From Nelumbo lutea (lineage: Eukaryota > Streptophyta > Magnoliopsida > Proteales > Nelumbonaceae): a stretch of 64,000 nucleotides of DNA. The notes under the pieces were generated by a model. The model saw nothing but the letters and a program-made list of their open reading frames with translations, ran no database searches and was not told the DNA's origin. Position 1 is the stretch's first letter; each line of letters begins with the position of its first letter. The translations under genes and the position numbers were made by a program. The stretch is from the NCBI GenBank assembly GCA_022828595.1, contig JAKGHH010000003.1:15128934-15192933 (forward strand). Direction: 5' to 3'. Shown piece by piece: positions 21,925 through 31,515 of this stretch.

Positions 21925-23492
21925 TTACTTGTAAGGTGCTCCAACGGAGGATCGAAGCTTTGATGGTTAACTTAGATCCATTTTTGGCATAGATGTCGGA
22001 CAGGGTGTCCTCAGTATATAGCTAGCATGTATAAATTAATACAAACAGGCAACAGCAAATTAGAAGTGAGGAAGTCCTGTGCTAGTACTATACTATGCTA
22101 GTGGGAGTCGAGCCAATACACAGCCATTGAGTCTTGTAAGTTGTAAGCCACTCGGTCCTTGATCGTTGATTAATGGGTTCGTGGTGCTGTTAGATATCGC
22201 TACCATTAGCCCCCCTCCAGGACTAAAAATCGTGCATTTATTGCTGCTTCACCTTGCGTAGGTTTAAGTTAGTGGCATATATTTTGGGTAAATCTGAGCT
22301 GTCCCTGTCCCTGCCCCTGCTCATCAGTTCTGAAACACCTCAGTCCTCCTCACCTACCGGAAATTCAGATCCCAGGTCTGAAACTCCTCAAACCTACTCG
22401 TCTTGCCGTTGAAAATGAAAATCAAAACAAAACAACAGAGGACCTACAAATGTAACGCATTCTTGGTTACAAGGACGTAAGTTCCATTAACCACCCTACA
22501 TCCTACGGCAGGTAGACTAACTGTGAAATGGGCCTTCCTCTTATTTCAGCCTGATCTCATCTAGTTAGTTTAAAGAAAAAAAAAAAAAGAGTGATTGTGC
22601 AATGAATTCACAAGTAGGTCTTTTGACTTTTGACTCTTGAGCAATGCCCGGCGGCATTTAGGAGTTTGAAGTTTGACACTCATTACATCTAACTACACAC
22701 CTTATATTTATAACCTGTTTAGTTTAATTGGATATGGCGAGCAAATATTTCTCTTGAATTTAGTACGTAGTTCTGAATTATAAAGCCCCAAAATCAAAAT
22801 TGGTTGGAACACAGACAAATGGAACTTGGAACTCTCTTTCATTGGTATGTCCCGACTCATTTGATTTTTATTTTTTTTAGTACCAAGGTCACGTGCTTAC
22901 ATTATTGAGCCCCCCGTATGCGGTATGCCCTTTTATTGTTGTGATTTTATGATCACAAGGCTGCAACTGGTCTCAATTTTTTATATTCCTTTTGAGCCGC
23001 GCTGCAACTATATGTGAACAGTTCTTTCGGCTGTGAATTGGACATCCTGATCCTATCCTTCTCAGTTCTCCTATCCGACAAAAAAATATTAAATAAAAAG
23101 GAAAGGGGAGGGGGAGTGGAGCCGTGGAGGAGGTCTAATGTCCAAAGTACAAACTATAAAATAATGATATGGTGAGGTTGAGGTTGATACAAACGCATAA
23201 CACAATTATCAAAATATTAATATGTTTGCTTCATCGATTCAGTGGTATACATACACCCTAACGTCGGGAATTTGGATTGGAAATTCAAGAGGCAAGAAAA
23301 AGAAATTATCAATATGACCTGCAGATCCCCCAACCGTTGGGCTGGTCTGGGCTTGTCTCATACTTGGCCTATCTTAACTCATCCTGATGAAAACTTCCGA
23401 CTTAAGAACAGTCCGCCCAGAGGCCCCAGACTCGGCCCATGCTTCGGCCTAGCAGAAGTCTGTGTACGTTCACGAGGTTGATATTTCATCTG
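21925..23492. other. Intergenic stretch, no gene recognised
   Basis: No supportable gene. It contains a poly-A run near 22576 and GC-poor sequence. The plus frame at 23242-23481 has no recognisable feature. Confidence 0.55.
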
Positions 23493-23896
23493 TAGCGATG
23501 ACAACTTCTACCCTACCTAGGTACCCGCCCCTACCCTCTTGTCAGGGTGGGATTTTTTGCAGGACAGATTTTGGGATTCTATAATACGTATGGGCACGGG
23601 TAGGGTATAGTATTAGGCTAAATCTGACCCTCCCCAACTTGTATATTGTTGAAAAGCATATATAAATTTTATGTATTAGGTCTTAAATTTAATAATATTT
23701 TGAATTTCGCATCAAGAAAAATAATAGGAGATTAGATGTGGATTCTAAACCCAACCTGTCCCTACCCTTGAATGCGGAAAGAGTTTAGATTCTCAAAATT
23801 CAACCCGTTACAGGTTTTGGGAGGGTATGAGTTGGGAGGTAGGTAAGGTCTAGAATTTACAAAACCCTCATTGAACCCGTTTTATTGCTATCCCCT
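23493..23896. mobile_element. Possible hAT-like nonautonomous element
   Basis: The left end TAGCGATGACAACTTCTACCC and right end (read backwards) TAGGGGATAGCAATAAAACGGG are partly similar. The interior repeats TACCC/GGGTA-rich words on both shoulders around an AT-rich core. The flanking 8-mers (TTCATCTG and CTTATTTG) agree at only 5 of 8 positions, so the ends are uncertain. Confidence 0.35.
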
Positions 23897-24166
23897 ACTT
23901 ATTTGTAGGCTGTAACACAGCCGATGAATTTGGATTTGGTTTTTGCAAAACTATCCTCACAGCCCTTGTAGCCATGCATTGAAAATATTTCTGTACTTTT
24001 ATGTTTTTATTTAGGATAAATAACTTACACCTCCCTTAGATTTTCTCCTAAATACTGAAACATCCCCTACTTTTTTAAATTGGACTAGAGCCTCCCCTAT
24101 TATATGATGTTATCGGACAACAACCTCCCCTCTGCTAACAATATCTTTGCATCCATTTACACGTGA

Positions 24167-24288
24167 CTTCATATGCAGGTTAGCTTTTTCTAAAACCCAA
24201 TCTTGCCCTTCATCATTGCTTTGCCTTCTTCATATGCAGGTTAACTTTTTCTAAAACCCAATCTTGCCCTTCATCATTGCTTTGCCTT
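24167..24288. repeat. 61-bp tandem duplication
   Basis: CTTCATATGCAGGTTA-CTTTTTC, followed by an identical ACCCAATCTTGCCCTTCATC stretch, occurs at 24167 and again at 24228. There is one visible difference (GTTAGC versus GTTAAC), so it is a recent local duplication. Confidence 0.95.
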
Positions 24289-24713
24289 TAGTTATTGTGT
24301 ACTTTAATATGGGTGTAGACCTCATCAAGTATTATTTTCATGTTTTAATGCAGAGCCATTGCCATCTTTTTACTTTACTTCACTCCCATATACTTGATTC
24401 TTTGTAAGTCAGAAGAACAGATTCATCTTATTCTATTTCAAGAAGTTAACTTTCAACTGGACCTAAATTCGTTGCTGCAGATCTAACAAATGTCGTGGAA
24501 AGATTTTCCCTTCTCTTTTTGATTTTTGCATTATCACTTGTTTTTTCTCAGGTTTCTCATGTGTTTCATTCATTATGAAATTTGAATGGTTTCTGATGAG
24601 GGCGAATTTGGCCCTCCAATGATATTGTGACACATGACACCTCAGAACAACTAGGTGACACCCGAAACCACTTTGGCAACAACTTGCCTTAGCCAATTGG
24701 ATGGTGTCCTACC

Positions 24714-25105
24714 TAGCGGCCCAGGCGTGGCCTGGCGGCCAGGCCCTGGCGTGAGCTAGTAGCCCAGCATAGGCACGACCTGGCGGCCTGGCATAGGCAT
24801 GACCTAGCGACCTAGCACAGGCATGACCAACCGGCCTGGCACAGGCACCGACCTGGTGACCTGGCCTAAGCGCGACCTGGCAGCCTGACACAGGCGCAAC
24901 CTGGCGGCCTGGCCCAAGCGCGACTTGACAGCCTGGCATAGGTGCGACCTAGCAGCCTAGCACAGGCACTGACTTGGAAGCTTGGCCCAGGCGCGACTTG
25001 GCAACTTGGCACAGGCGCGACCTGGTGGCCTGGCACAGGCACTGACCTGGCAGCCTAGACCAGGCGCGACCTGGCAGCCTGGCACATGCGCCGACTTAGC
25101 GACTT
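24714..25105. repeat. 24-bp tandem array inside the solo LTR
   Basis: About 16 diverged copies of AGGCGCGACCTGGCGGCCTGGCAC, period 24 (sometimes 25). Being a multiple of three, it produces long low-complexity open frames on both strands, which I reject as genes. Confidence 0.9.
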
Positions 25106-25494
25106 GCAAGATGTGCTCGCCGATGAATTCAACATGCATATCCAAACACTCCCACGACCATTGGAAGTTGTCCCACGTGCCGAATGATCTGGAGGGTGGT
25201 CAACGTGCATGGCGGTTACCTCAAGGAATTTCGGACCAGTTAGACACGACCTCCCAAAGATCTCGGGGGAGGTACATGAACAAGGCCTATATGAAGGCAC
25301 CAACCCCAATGACAAGGGGCAAGTGAGCAAACAAGCAAGTAAGCAAGTTCTAGCTCTCAGGCTTTGTGATTTTTAGCTCGCAGTCTATTATGAGAGTATT
25401 GACTTAAGCATCAGAGCGACCTCGTCGGGTTAGCCACCCCGGGTCCTTTGACATTTGGTTCCTTGCAGGTCTCTAAAGAGCAACAAAGATCAGT

Positions 25495-25665
25495 TCAGCT
25501 CGCCACTAGGTAGCTTAGCACCTGGTCAGCCCAGCACCTCAGGCAACTCGCCACCTGGTCAGCCCAGCACCTCACAGGCAGCTCGCCACCTGGTCAGCCC
25601 GGCACCTCACAGGGAGCTCGACACCTAGTCAGCCCGGCACCTCACAAGCAGCTCGGCAGCCAATG
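25495..25665. repeat. About 37-bp tandem array inside the solo LTR
   Basis: Four to five copies of CAGCTCGCCACCTGGTCAG with CCCAGCACCTCACAGG. Part of the unit (CTCGCCACCTGG) resembles, in reverse orientation, the 15-bp unit of the left-edge LTR (minus strand GTTCGCCACCAGGCA). The two arrays may derive from one ancestral motif expanded differently. Confidence 0.8.
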
Positions 25666-25768
25666 TTCTCCACTTCGGCCTGAATCATCAACCACTTGGA
25701 AGCAGACCAAATGTAGAGGTACTTAGCCAAAAAATTGATACATCAACAAAAATTGATTCATCAGTTTC

Positions 25769-26475
25769 TACTATCTCTGCTTTGCTATCATCTAACTTTC
25801 CTGATACAGATGCTTCTTCAAGGCTGGGATTTGTTATCATTAGAGCTATGTTAACAAATATTGCCCTTCTTTCTAGGATTTGAAACAAAAAAAAAAAACC
25901 ATTCCAAAGATAGCATTGCCGAGGGTAAAAATTTCTTGGGAGAATGACCAATCAGCCTAGATCAGAATTTTATAGCCCCATAGTACAAGGGGAATGCATC
26001 CTAACCGTGAATTGAATTGATGCCAAATTCACGGGTAGGATGTAGTTTATAGGGGGGAGAGGGCTAGTAGTAGGGTTCAGAATTCTGCATCGGGTCTTTC
26101 CGTACTCCGAACTTCCTTTCCCACCTGTGTATAGTAACAACCTATGGGCATGTAGCAGTTGCATCATAACTATTTATACATCGGATTACTAAGTGAACAT
26201 CTTGAATGGTAATTGATTTACATATGGGCTAACGTTGCGGACTCAATCCTGATGGACCTATCATGTAAATACTCTTACTCGAAAGAATTCTTTGTTTGCA
26301 GATATAAGAATCTCATTCATGCACGGAATTATCTAATCTCGTTTCTTTCCTTATGCTATGGTTTGAATGGATTGATTTAAAATTTTAAACAATGATGAAG
26401 GGCAAAAAAGTATTTTTATTGATTCTATTAAATATAATGGTATCTTGTTTTAAGAGGGGAGGTTTAAGATGACTT
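25769..26475. other. Intergenic stretch, no gene recognised
   Basis: Host flank right of the solo LTR. A poly-A run lies at 25887-25898. No supportable coding frame. Confidence 0.55.
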
Positions 26476-26642
26476 GGGATCTGCTACCCACAAGTTGTAC
26501 CCACATCCATACCCACAGAACACCACCACTATGTATTGGGAACCTCTCCCCATGAATGACAAGGGAGATATTCCCATTGTGCATTTGTCATGTCTCGTGG
26601 GTAGAGATGTGGGAACTTCTGGTGGGTAGAAAATCTGAGCTC
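26476..26642. mobile_element. Foldback MITE, copy D
   Basis: The left arm GGGATCTGCTACCCACAAG-TTGTACCCACATC pairs with the right arm (read backwards) GGAGCTCAGATTTTCTACCCACCAG-AAGTTCCCACATC. The centre has TATTGGGAACCTCTCCCC and GGGAGATATTCCCATTG, the shared core of the dispersed family. Confidence 0.7.
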
Positions 26643-27488
26643 CTTTAAGACCTCTCAAAAATTAGAGGGTAGGTCTAAGCATTTATCATAAAACTTAGGG
26701 GATGTTTAAGTCTTTTACCCTTTTATTTATAGGGTGATATTTCCAATGAATGGCTGCGAGGGGCTGTGAGGAAGTGTGAGGATCAAATTCGAATTCAGCC
26801 AGAATTTGGGTTCAGTCTTCACACCTTCCTTGCAGCCTTTTCTATTGTACATTGGAAATATCTCTATGCTTTTATATTTTTATTTGGGGTAAACTACAGA
26901 TTAATACCTTGTATTTTGGGGCTAGTCTCACTTTAATACTCGAATTTCAAAATGTGCCATTGCAATATTTTAACTCCCAAAATCATTAACCATCGTTAAG
27001 TGGCATGTAAAAGGATACAAATGCCCTTCAAGTGTCATCTAATTTCCTTTTTCAACCAACCATTCTTATTTTTTATTACAAAGACAAAAATCACCACTCC
27101 ATCTGTCAAACCACTACTTATGATAACTTCCACTCCAGCCCAACATGGCTGCACAGTTGCACATTACAGGAGACTGCTACGTGAGCTTCCTCCAGCAACT
27201 GCATTAGCACTTGATTTAGAAAATGAAAGACACCTTTTCAGATTGTCTCTCCTGTCATTGAACTATTGGACCTTCTTCAAGTTCGATACATAATTCGCAA
27301 CCTACATCATGTGATTGGAGATTGATCTCTTTCCTTGAAATCATAATCACCATATTCAAGTAAACAAACAAAACTTAGAACTTAAGATAATACAAAACAA
27401 AGAAACTTAACACAAGTATTTATATTTATAACTTCTCAAAAAACAAACTAGTATTTATAATTTGTTCACCTTGGTATACTCAAGGAAT
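26643..27488. other. Intergenic stretch with MITE arms, no gene
   Basis: 26830-26890 (GCAGCC ... CATTGGAAATATCTCTATGCTTTTATATTTTTATTTGG) closely resembles 23957-24012, so both are probably half-elements of a foldback family. From 26888 a GGGGTAAACTACAGATTAATACC stretch resembles the arm of the 21482 element. The plus frame 27000-27293 overlaps this repeat and is not supported as a gene. Confidence 0.5.
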
Positions 27489-27656
27489 TGCGATCTACTC
27501 CTCACACAAGACACACTGACCTCACAGGCACATCTTACCATGCATTGAGAACATTCCCCATGTATAATAAGGTAGAAGTACGGGAGATATTCCAAATGCA
27601 TGGTGAAATGTGCTTGTGAGGTCGGTGTGAGATGCCCTATGTAAAGAGCAGATCTG
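27489..27656. mobile_element. Foldback MITE, copy E
   Basis: The left arm (GCGATCTACTCCTCACAC, CTGACCTCACAGGCACAT, ACCATGCATTGAGAAC) pairs with the right arm read backwards (CAGATCTGCTCTTTACAT, CCGACCTCACAAGCACAT, ACCATGCATTTGGAAT). The core GAACATTCCCC / GGGAGATATTCC is shared with copies A-D. Confidence 0.7.
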
Positions 27657-27859
27657 GTTTCATACTCAAGAGGAAGCAGAGACTGCAGTGTCGTGTAAGA
27701 GTAGCCATTTCTTGCTTTCTTTGTTGCTCGATGTCTATGTAAAATCTTCTTCGCATCATTAGTGGTCTGAGAAATCAACTCTACTGGCTTATGCCGTTGA
27801 CTTTTATGCAGTTTGTTAGTACTGTTGTCGTCCAAAGGAGGGTCTAGTAGAATGAAATC

Positions 27860-28495
27860 TTGCTGTGTAAGTCTTTGACCTAGACAATTGGACAGTTCAA
27901 CTTGAAAATTATCCAGGCAATTGGTTCTATTTCACCATTGATTCGTTTCTAGGCCCAAAACTGTTGGTTTGATCAAAGAAATGTTGGCCTGAGTGGTCAA
28001 ACCATTGGCCCAGACAATGATTCATCGTTTAATAAGGAAACAGATTGTTGAAAGATGGATAGGGACTAAGACAAAATGATCTTAGATGAGAGATCACCAA
28101 GATCCTAGAGAGAGAGATTGGAGAGAAATGACAGAAGGAAGATTGGAGTGGAGAGATCTCGGATCTGAGATCTGAAATGCAGGAGGGATATGAATGGATG
28201 TGCCAACTTGCCGTTGTGTTTTTATTGCCATCGCGGTCACTGTCACCGGTGAACGCTGGAACCTCCTTCTCCTTTTCTTCTCCTTCCATCTTTCCTTTCT
28301 TTTTTTCTTTTTATTTTCTCATCCGACAAGCACCTGTCTTACCCTCTCTTCTCATACAAGATAGACAACAACATAAATATCTGCCCTAATCTAATCAAAT
28401 TGTCCGAATTATTTGATCCAAACAATTAAACCCTTAACCTAGAAACCAGTGGCCATAGCCATTTTGCTTCCGGGTCCGTTTTTAAAACCTTGTTG
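27860..28495. repeat. Dispersed repeat, copy 2
   Basis: Same order of words as 9190-9955: GACC-AGACAATTGG-like text on the left, GATCTCGGATCTGAGATCTG in the middle, a TTTCTTTTTTTCTTTTT stretch, and AACCAGTGGCCATAGCC-TTCCGGGTCC-TTTTTAAAACCTTG at the right end. A plausible third copy, inverted and shorter, is at 52715-53010. Class unknown; no TIR or LTR recognised. Confidence 0.5.
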
Positions 28496-28839
28496 GGTGA
28501 TGTATTGTTGAGTGGAGAGAGGGAGTTCTTTATCAACCAACCATCATGTACCTAGTGTTCATTTAATCTTGAACTGAACCCACTACCCAATCACAAGAGT
28601 TGTCTACTAAGGTCATGTTTGGTTCAATTCTCATTCTTTCTCATTCTTACCCAAGATGAAATTCTAAAATGAAAAAGAATGGGCAAAAAATAGGCAACAT
28701 GAGAAAATATTGTTACGAACCAAACATTTTTTCTTAAAAATAAATTCTTTTCAAACTAACAAGTGTCCTATGTTACTCATTTACATTCTTAAAAAAAAGT
28801 CATAGTCATTGTTTACCAATTGACATAAATGTTTTCTAA

Positions 28840-28973
28840 AAGTACTTTTGTAAACTTTTATAGAAGTACTTTCGTAAAAATGCTACCATAAAAGTGCTTT
28901 CGTAAAAGTGCCTTTATGTAAAAATACTTTTTAAAAAGTACTACCATAAAAGTGCTTTCGTAAAAGTACTTTT
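28840..28973. repeat. Degenerate AAAAGTGCTTTCGTAAAAGT minisatellite, left part
   Basis: Repeated words AAAAGTGCTTTCGTAAAAGT, TACTACCATAAAAGTGC and AAAGTACTTTT run up to the border of the hAT-like element at 28974 and continue after it to about 29730. The array was evidently split by the insertion. Confidence 0.8.
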
Positions 28974-28981
28974 GTAAAAGT

Positions 28982-29636
28982 TAGGGTTGTTCATAAGAAG
29001 ACCCAATCTGACCAAACCGACCAACCCGATTTGGCCAGGTTTTCTTCAATACCGATCAATTTCGGGTTGTAAAAACTTATAAACCGACTTAATAGTTAGT
29101 AGTTAGTTTCTAGTTAGTACTTACAACCTATTTAGTTCCTAATTAACTAAGTTGTCTCTATCATAGTTACAACCTAACTTAATTTCTAGTCTTCTAGTTA
29201 TGAATGACATTAATGGCAAGTAATGTAAGACAGCTAGACAAAGAATTTTTTTGCAAAAGTTTAAAGAAAAGAATCAAAGGATCCTAGTTTCTATGGTCTT
29301 TTACACCAAATGGACAACCGATTACAATTATAATTAGGTGTCATTTTTTACTTAGATTAGAAGGTTTCTTGATATATACAAATTTCAGTCTTCTTTCTCT
29401 AATACAATTTTACTTTCTATTTTCTTGATAACTTCTATTCTAATACAATTTGACTCTCAAGCATGGTTGAACTTAGAGCCGAAACGACCAAAACCGACCC
29501 AATTTGACTAAAACCAACCAGGTTAGTTTTGTTTAACACAGGGTCAGTTTTGGTTTCAATTTTAGGTACCCGACCAGGTCGGGTCGATTGGAAAAATCTT
29601 AGTAAACCAACCCAACCTAACCCATGAACAACCCTA
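28982..29636. mobile_element. hAT-like element with perfect 13-bp TIR, nested in a minisatellite
   Basis: The ends TAGGGTTGTTCAT and ATGAACAACCCTA are perfect reverse complements. Flanks GTAAAAGT (28974-28981) and CTAAAAGT (29637-29644) agree at 7 of 8 positions, giving the 8-bp duplication of hAT elements. The 655-bp interior has GACCAAACCGACC/AACCCGA words on both shoulders and no transposase frame. The minisatellite on both sides resumes in register with the duplication, so this is a clean insertion. Confidence 0.85.
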
Positions 29637-29644
29637 CTAAAAGT

Positions 29645-29730
29645 GCTTTCATGTAGTAGTTTTATAAAAGTGCTTTCGTAAAAGTACTTTTATAAAGTGT
29701 TTTGTAAAAGTGCTTTTGCAAAAGTAAACA
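29645..29730. repeat. AAAAGTGCTTTCGTAAAAGT minisatellite, right part
   Basis: Continuation of the array interrupted at 28974, with words AAAAGTGCTTTCGTAAAAGTAC and TTTTGTAAAAGTGCTTTTGC. Confidence 0.8.
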
Positions 29731-31100
29731 TCTATGACAACAGTTTTATAGGTAGAGTTTCTTAAAAGAATGAAATGAGCAAGATGGGGCATGATTATTT
29801 TTCATGGTGCAAGTTAGTTGATTTTTGTGTTATGGGGCTGATTTTTTATTATAAAAAGAATGTAGTCTTTGACAAAAATTTTGTAATTCAACACTAACGT
29901 TAGAACAAAAATTAAGAGAACGAGACCCAAAACAATGAAGCAAATATTTCGTAAGCAATCAAAAGGAATGAGGATCATTTTTTATAGCCGATGCAATACT
30001 ATGTATTTAGGCACTATAATTATTATAATTATTAGTTACAAGTTACAACAACTTTCCTTTCCAACATTGTAGAGACGAGAGAGTAAAGATTAGAATAGTG
30101 AGGGCAATGTCTTCAATCTCAATCAACATATAGTAATATTAGTACTAAAGGGTGAAGCGGAGGATTGTGTACGACTAAAAGATATAGGTTAGGGCATTGT
30201 GAGAGAAGTGTGAGGAGTTTTGTGAGGGCAATGTCTTTCCCTCTCTGTTTTCCTTCCTCGTAGAGAAATTACAAAAAAGAAAAAGTTGATCTGTTAAAGG
30301 CTACGCATTTCGTTACGGAATTGGAAAAATATCACAGTCTCATACATCTGAATCAGAGATTCGAGAAGCGAATCGTTATCTACGTTTCGCATTCTAAAAG
30401 AACTCGAGGTCTTTCCAATGAAAATAATGGTCAAATTGAACAATCTTAGGTCATCGCCGTGCGCTTCGAGGTGTTCTTTGGTTTCCCTACTCTCTTGTTT
30501 TCCTCTTTTTCTTTTATTTAGCAGACTTTGGGGTCTTTCTTCTTTGTTTTGATGCTACTTCTATGGATCTGTCTTTTTGAGTTTATCTTTAGATAAAAGT
30601 GGAGCGCAATTTTGCAGAACGAAGCATATGCTCGTGGACGAACTGCCTGCACTGGCAAAAGAAGTAGCTAGGGTTGAGAATGGAGACTGATTGCATCTAC
30701 GAAGGTTAGTTTCGGATATTCGTCTTTTAGAAGTCGAATTGGTTCCCCAGGACCCTTCTGCCACTTCTGTAAATTTAATTGGAAAAGAACATTTAAGAAA
30801 CTTCCAAAAATAATGAAAAAAGCTAGAGTTGGGGAAATTTGGGACGTCTTGACGAAATTCAAAAATATTTCTTTATTCACTGTTTGAATTATATGACTGT
30901 ATCCGATGTTCCAAATGAAATCTTAACGTAGTTAGCGATTAGATCAATAAATTGCACGTATGAACAATGCATGAGAGACAAGTGCTCTGATCACTTCTCT
31001 CCCCTCCATTTTGCATGCCTAACGCGTGTCACTTTTTCCCTTTGTCTTCCCGCTCTCCTTCTCATCTCTACCTCTCCTTGTGTCCTCTACTTCTCCACTT
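29731..31100. other. Intergenic stretch with one coding-like island
   Basis: Mostly AT-rich, with no supportable full gene. Around 30627-30702 the plus strand reads MLVDELPALAKEVARVENGD, then a stop. It has the look of a charged helical protein segment, but I cannot assign it to a family with confidence. 30971-31120 is pyrimidine-rich leader-like DNA ahead of the receptor-kinase fragment. Confidence 0.35.
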
Positions 31101-31119
31101 CTCTCCTGAGCCCTCACCC

Positions 31120-31153
<34 letters not shown>
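31120..31153. repeat. (CT)n microsatellite in a leader-like stretch
   Basis: A CT dinucleotide run about 100 bp before the receptor-kinase fragment. It sits where a 5' UTR would be. Its translation (SLSLSL) opens a long plus frame (30971-31645) that I do not regard as a real protein. Confidence 0.9.
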
Positions 31154-31155
<2 letters not shown>

Positions 31156-31234
31156 GATTTCAGAACTGAAGTCAATTCGCCGCTCATACTTCTGTTCTTC
31201 GACTACTCGTTGCCGCCATAGTGAGATCAAGGGA

Positions 31235-31515
31235 TCGATCCCAGCTGTTTCTTATCCTCCTCTCCGCCATGATTTTCGCCTCTACGTGTCTATAGGGGGC
31301 GATGTGAAGTGCTTGCTGGCGTCAAGAACTCGTTCAGTGATCCTCAAGGAAAGCTCAGTTCTTGGATTGTTTCCTTTGCAAGTTTGTCGGCGTCTCGTGC
31401 TGGAACGAGAGGGAGAATCGTCTCACCCGACTCGACCTCCCTATAATGAATCTCGCCGGGCAGATCCCCATTCTTTGCAGTACTGTCAGAGCCTCCAGGG
31501 TCTCGATCTCTCCGG
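31235..31515 (+). pseudogene. 5' fragment of a BIR1-like LRR receptor kinase gene
   Basis: Pieces in different frames line up with the N-terminus of BAK1-interacting receptor-like kinase 1 (BIR1) type proteins. They are: a hydrophobic signal-like SQLFLILLSAMIFAS, then a stop; DVKCL at 31301; AGVKNSFSDPQGKLSSW; FVGVSCWNERENRLTRLDL with NLAGQIP; and SLQYCQSLQGLDLSG ending near 31515. At least three frameshifts separate them. The rest of the LRR domain, the membrane span and the kinase are absent. The family acts at the plasma membrane in immune signalling; this copy cannot. Whether it is a truncated duplicate or a gene fragment carried by an element is not visible. Confidence 0.75.

Larger units (their letters stand above)
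24594..25763 (+). mobile_element. Solo LTR of the Tat-like gypsy family, 1170 bp
   Basis: It begins TGATGAGGGCGAATTTGGCC and ends ATTCATCA, giving TGATG/CATCA termini. It is flanked by a perfect 5-bp target duplication, GTTTC at 24589-24593 and 25764-25768. The opening matches the LTRs at 514-1837 and 62213-62997. The ATTGACTTAAGCATCAGAGC motif (about 25400) matches their GACTTAAGCGTCGGAG-like motif. The AGGTACTTAGCCAAAAAATT stretch near the 3' end is shared with the left-edge LTR. No internal region is present, so this is what remains after LTR-LTR recombination deleted the body and one LTR. Confidence 0.9.

Noticed and set aside
24709..25326. Several overlapping Ala/Arg/Pro-rich frames on both strands
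   Set aside because: They follow the 24-bp array of the solo LTR. No domain and no start context is convincing.
24594..25763. Possibility that the segment is a truncated full-length element rather than a solo LTR
   Set aside because: Both LTR termini are present with a perfect GTTTC duplication and no primer-binding site or polypurine tract inside.
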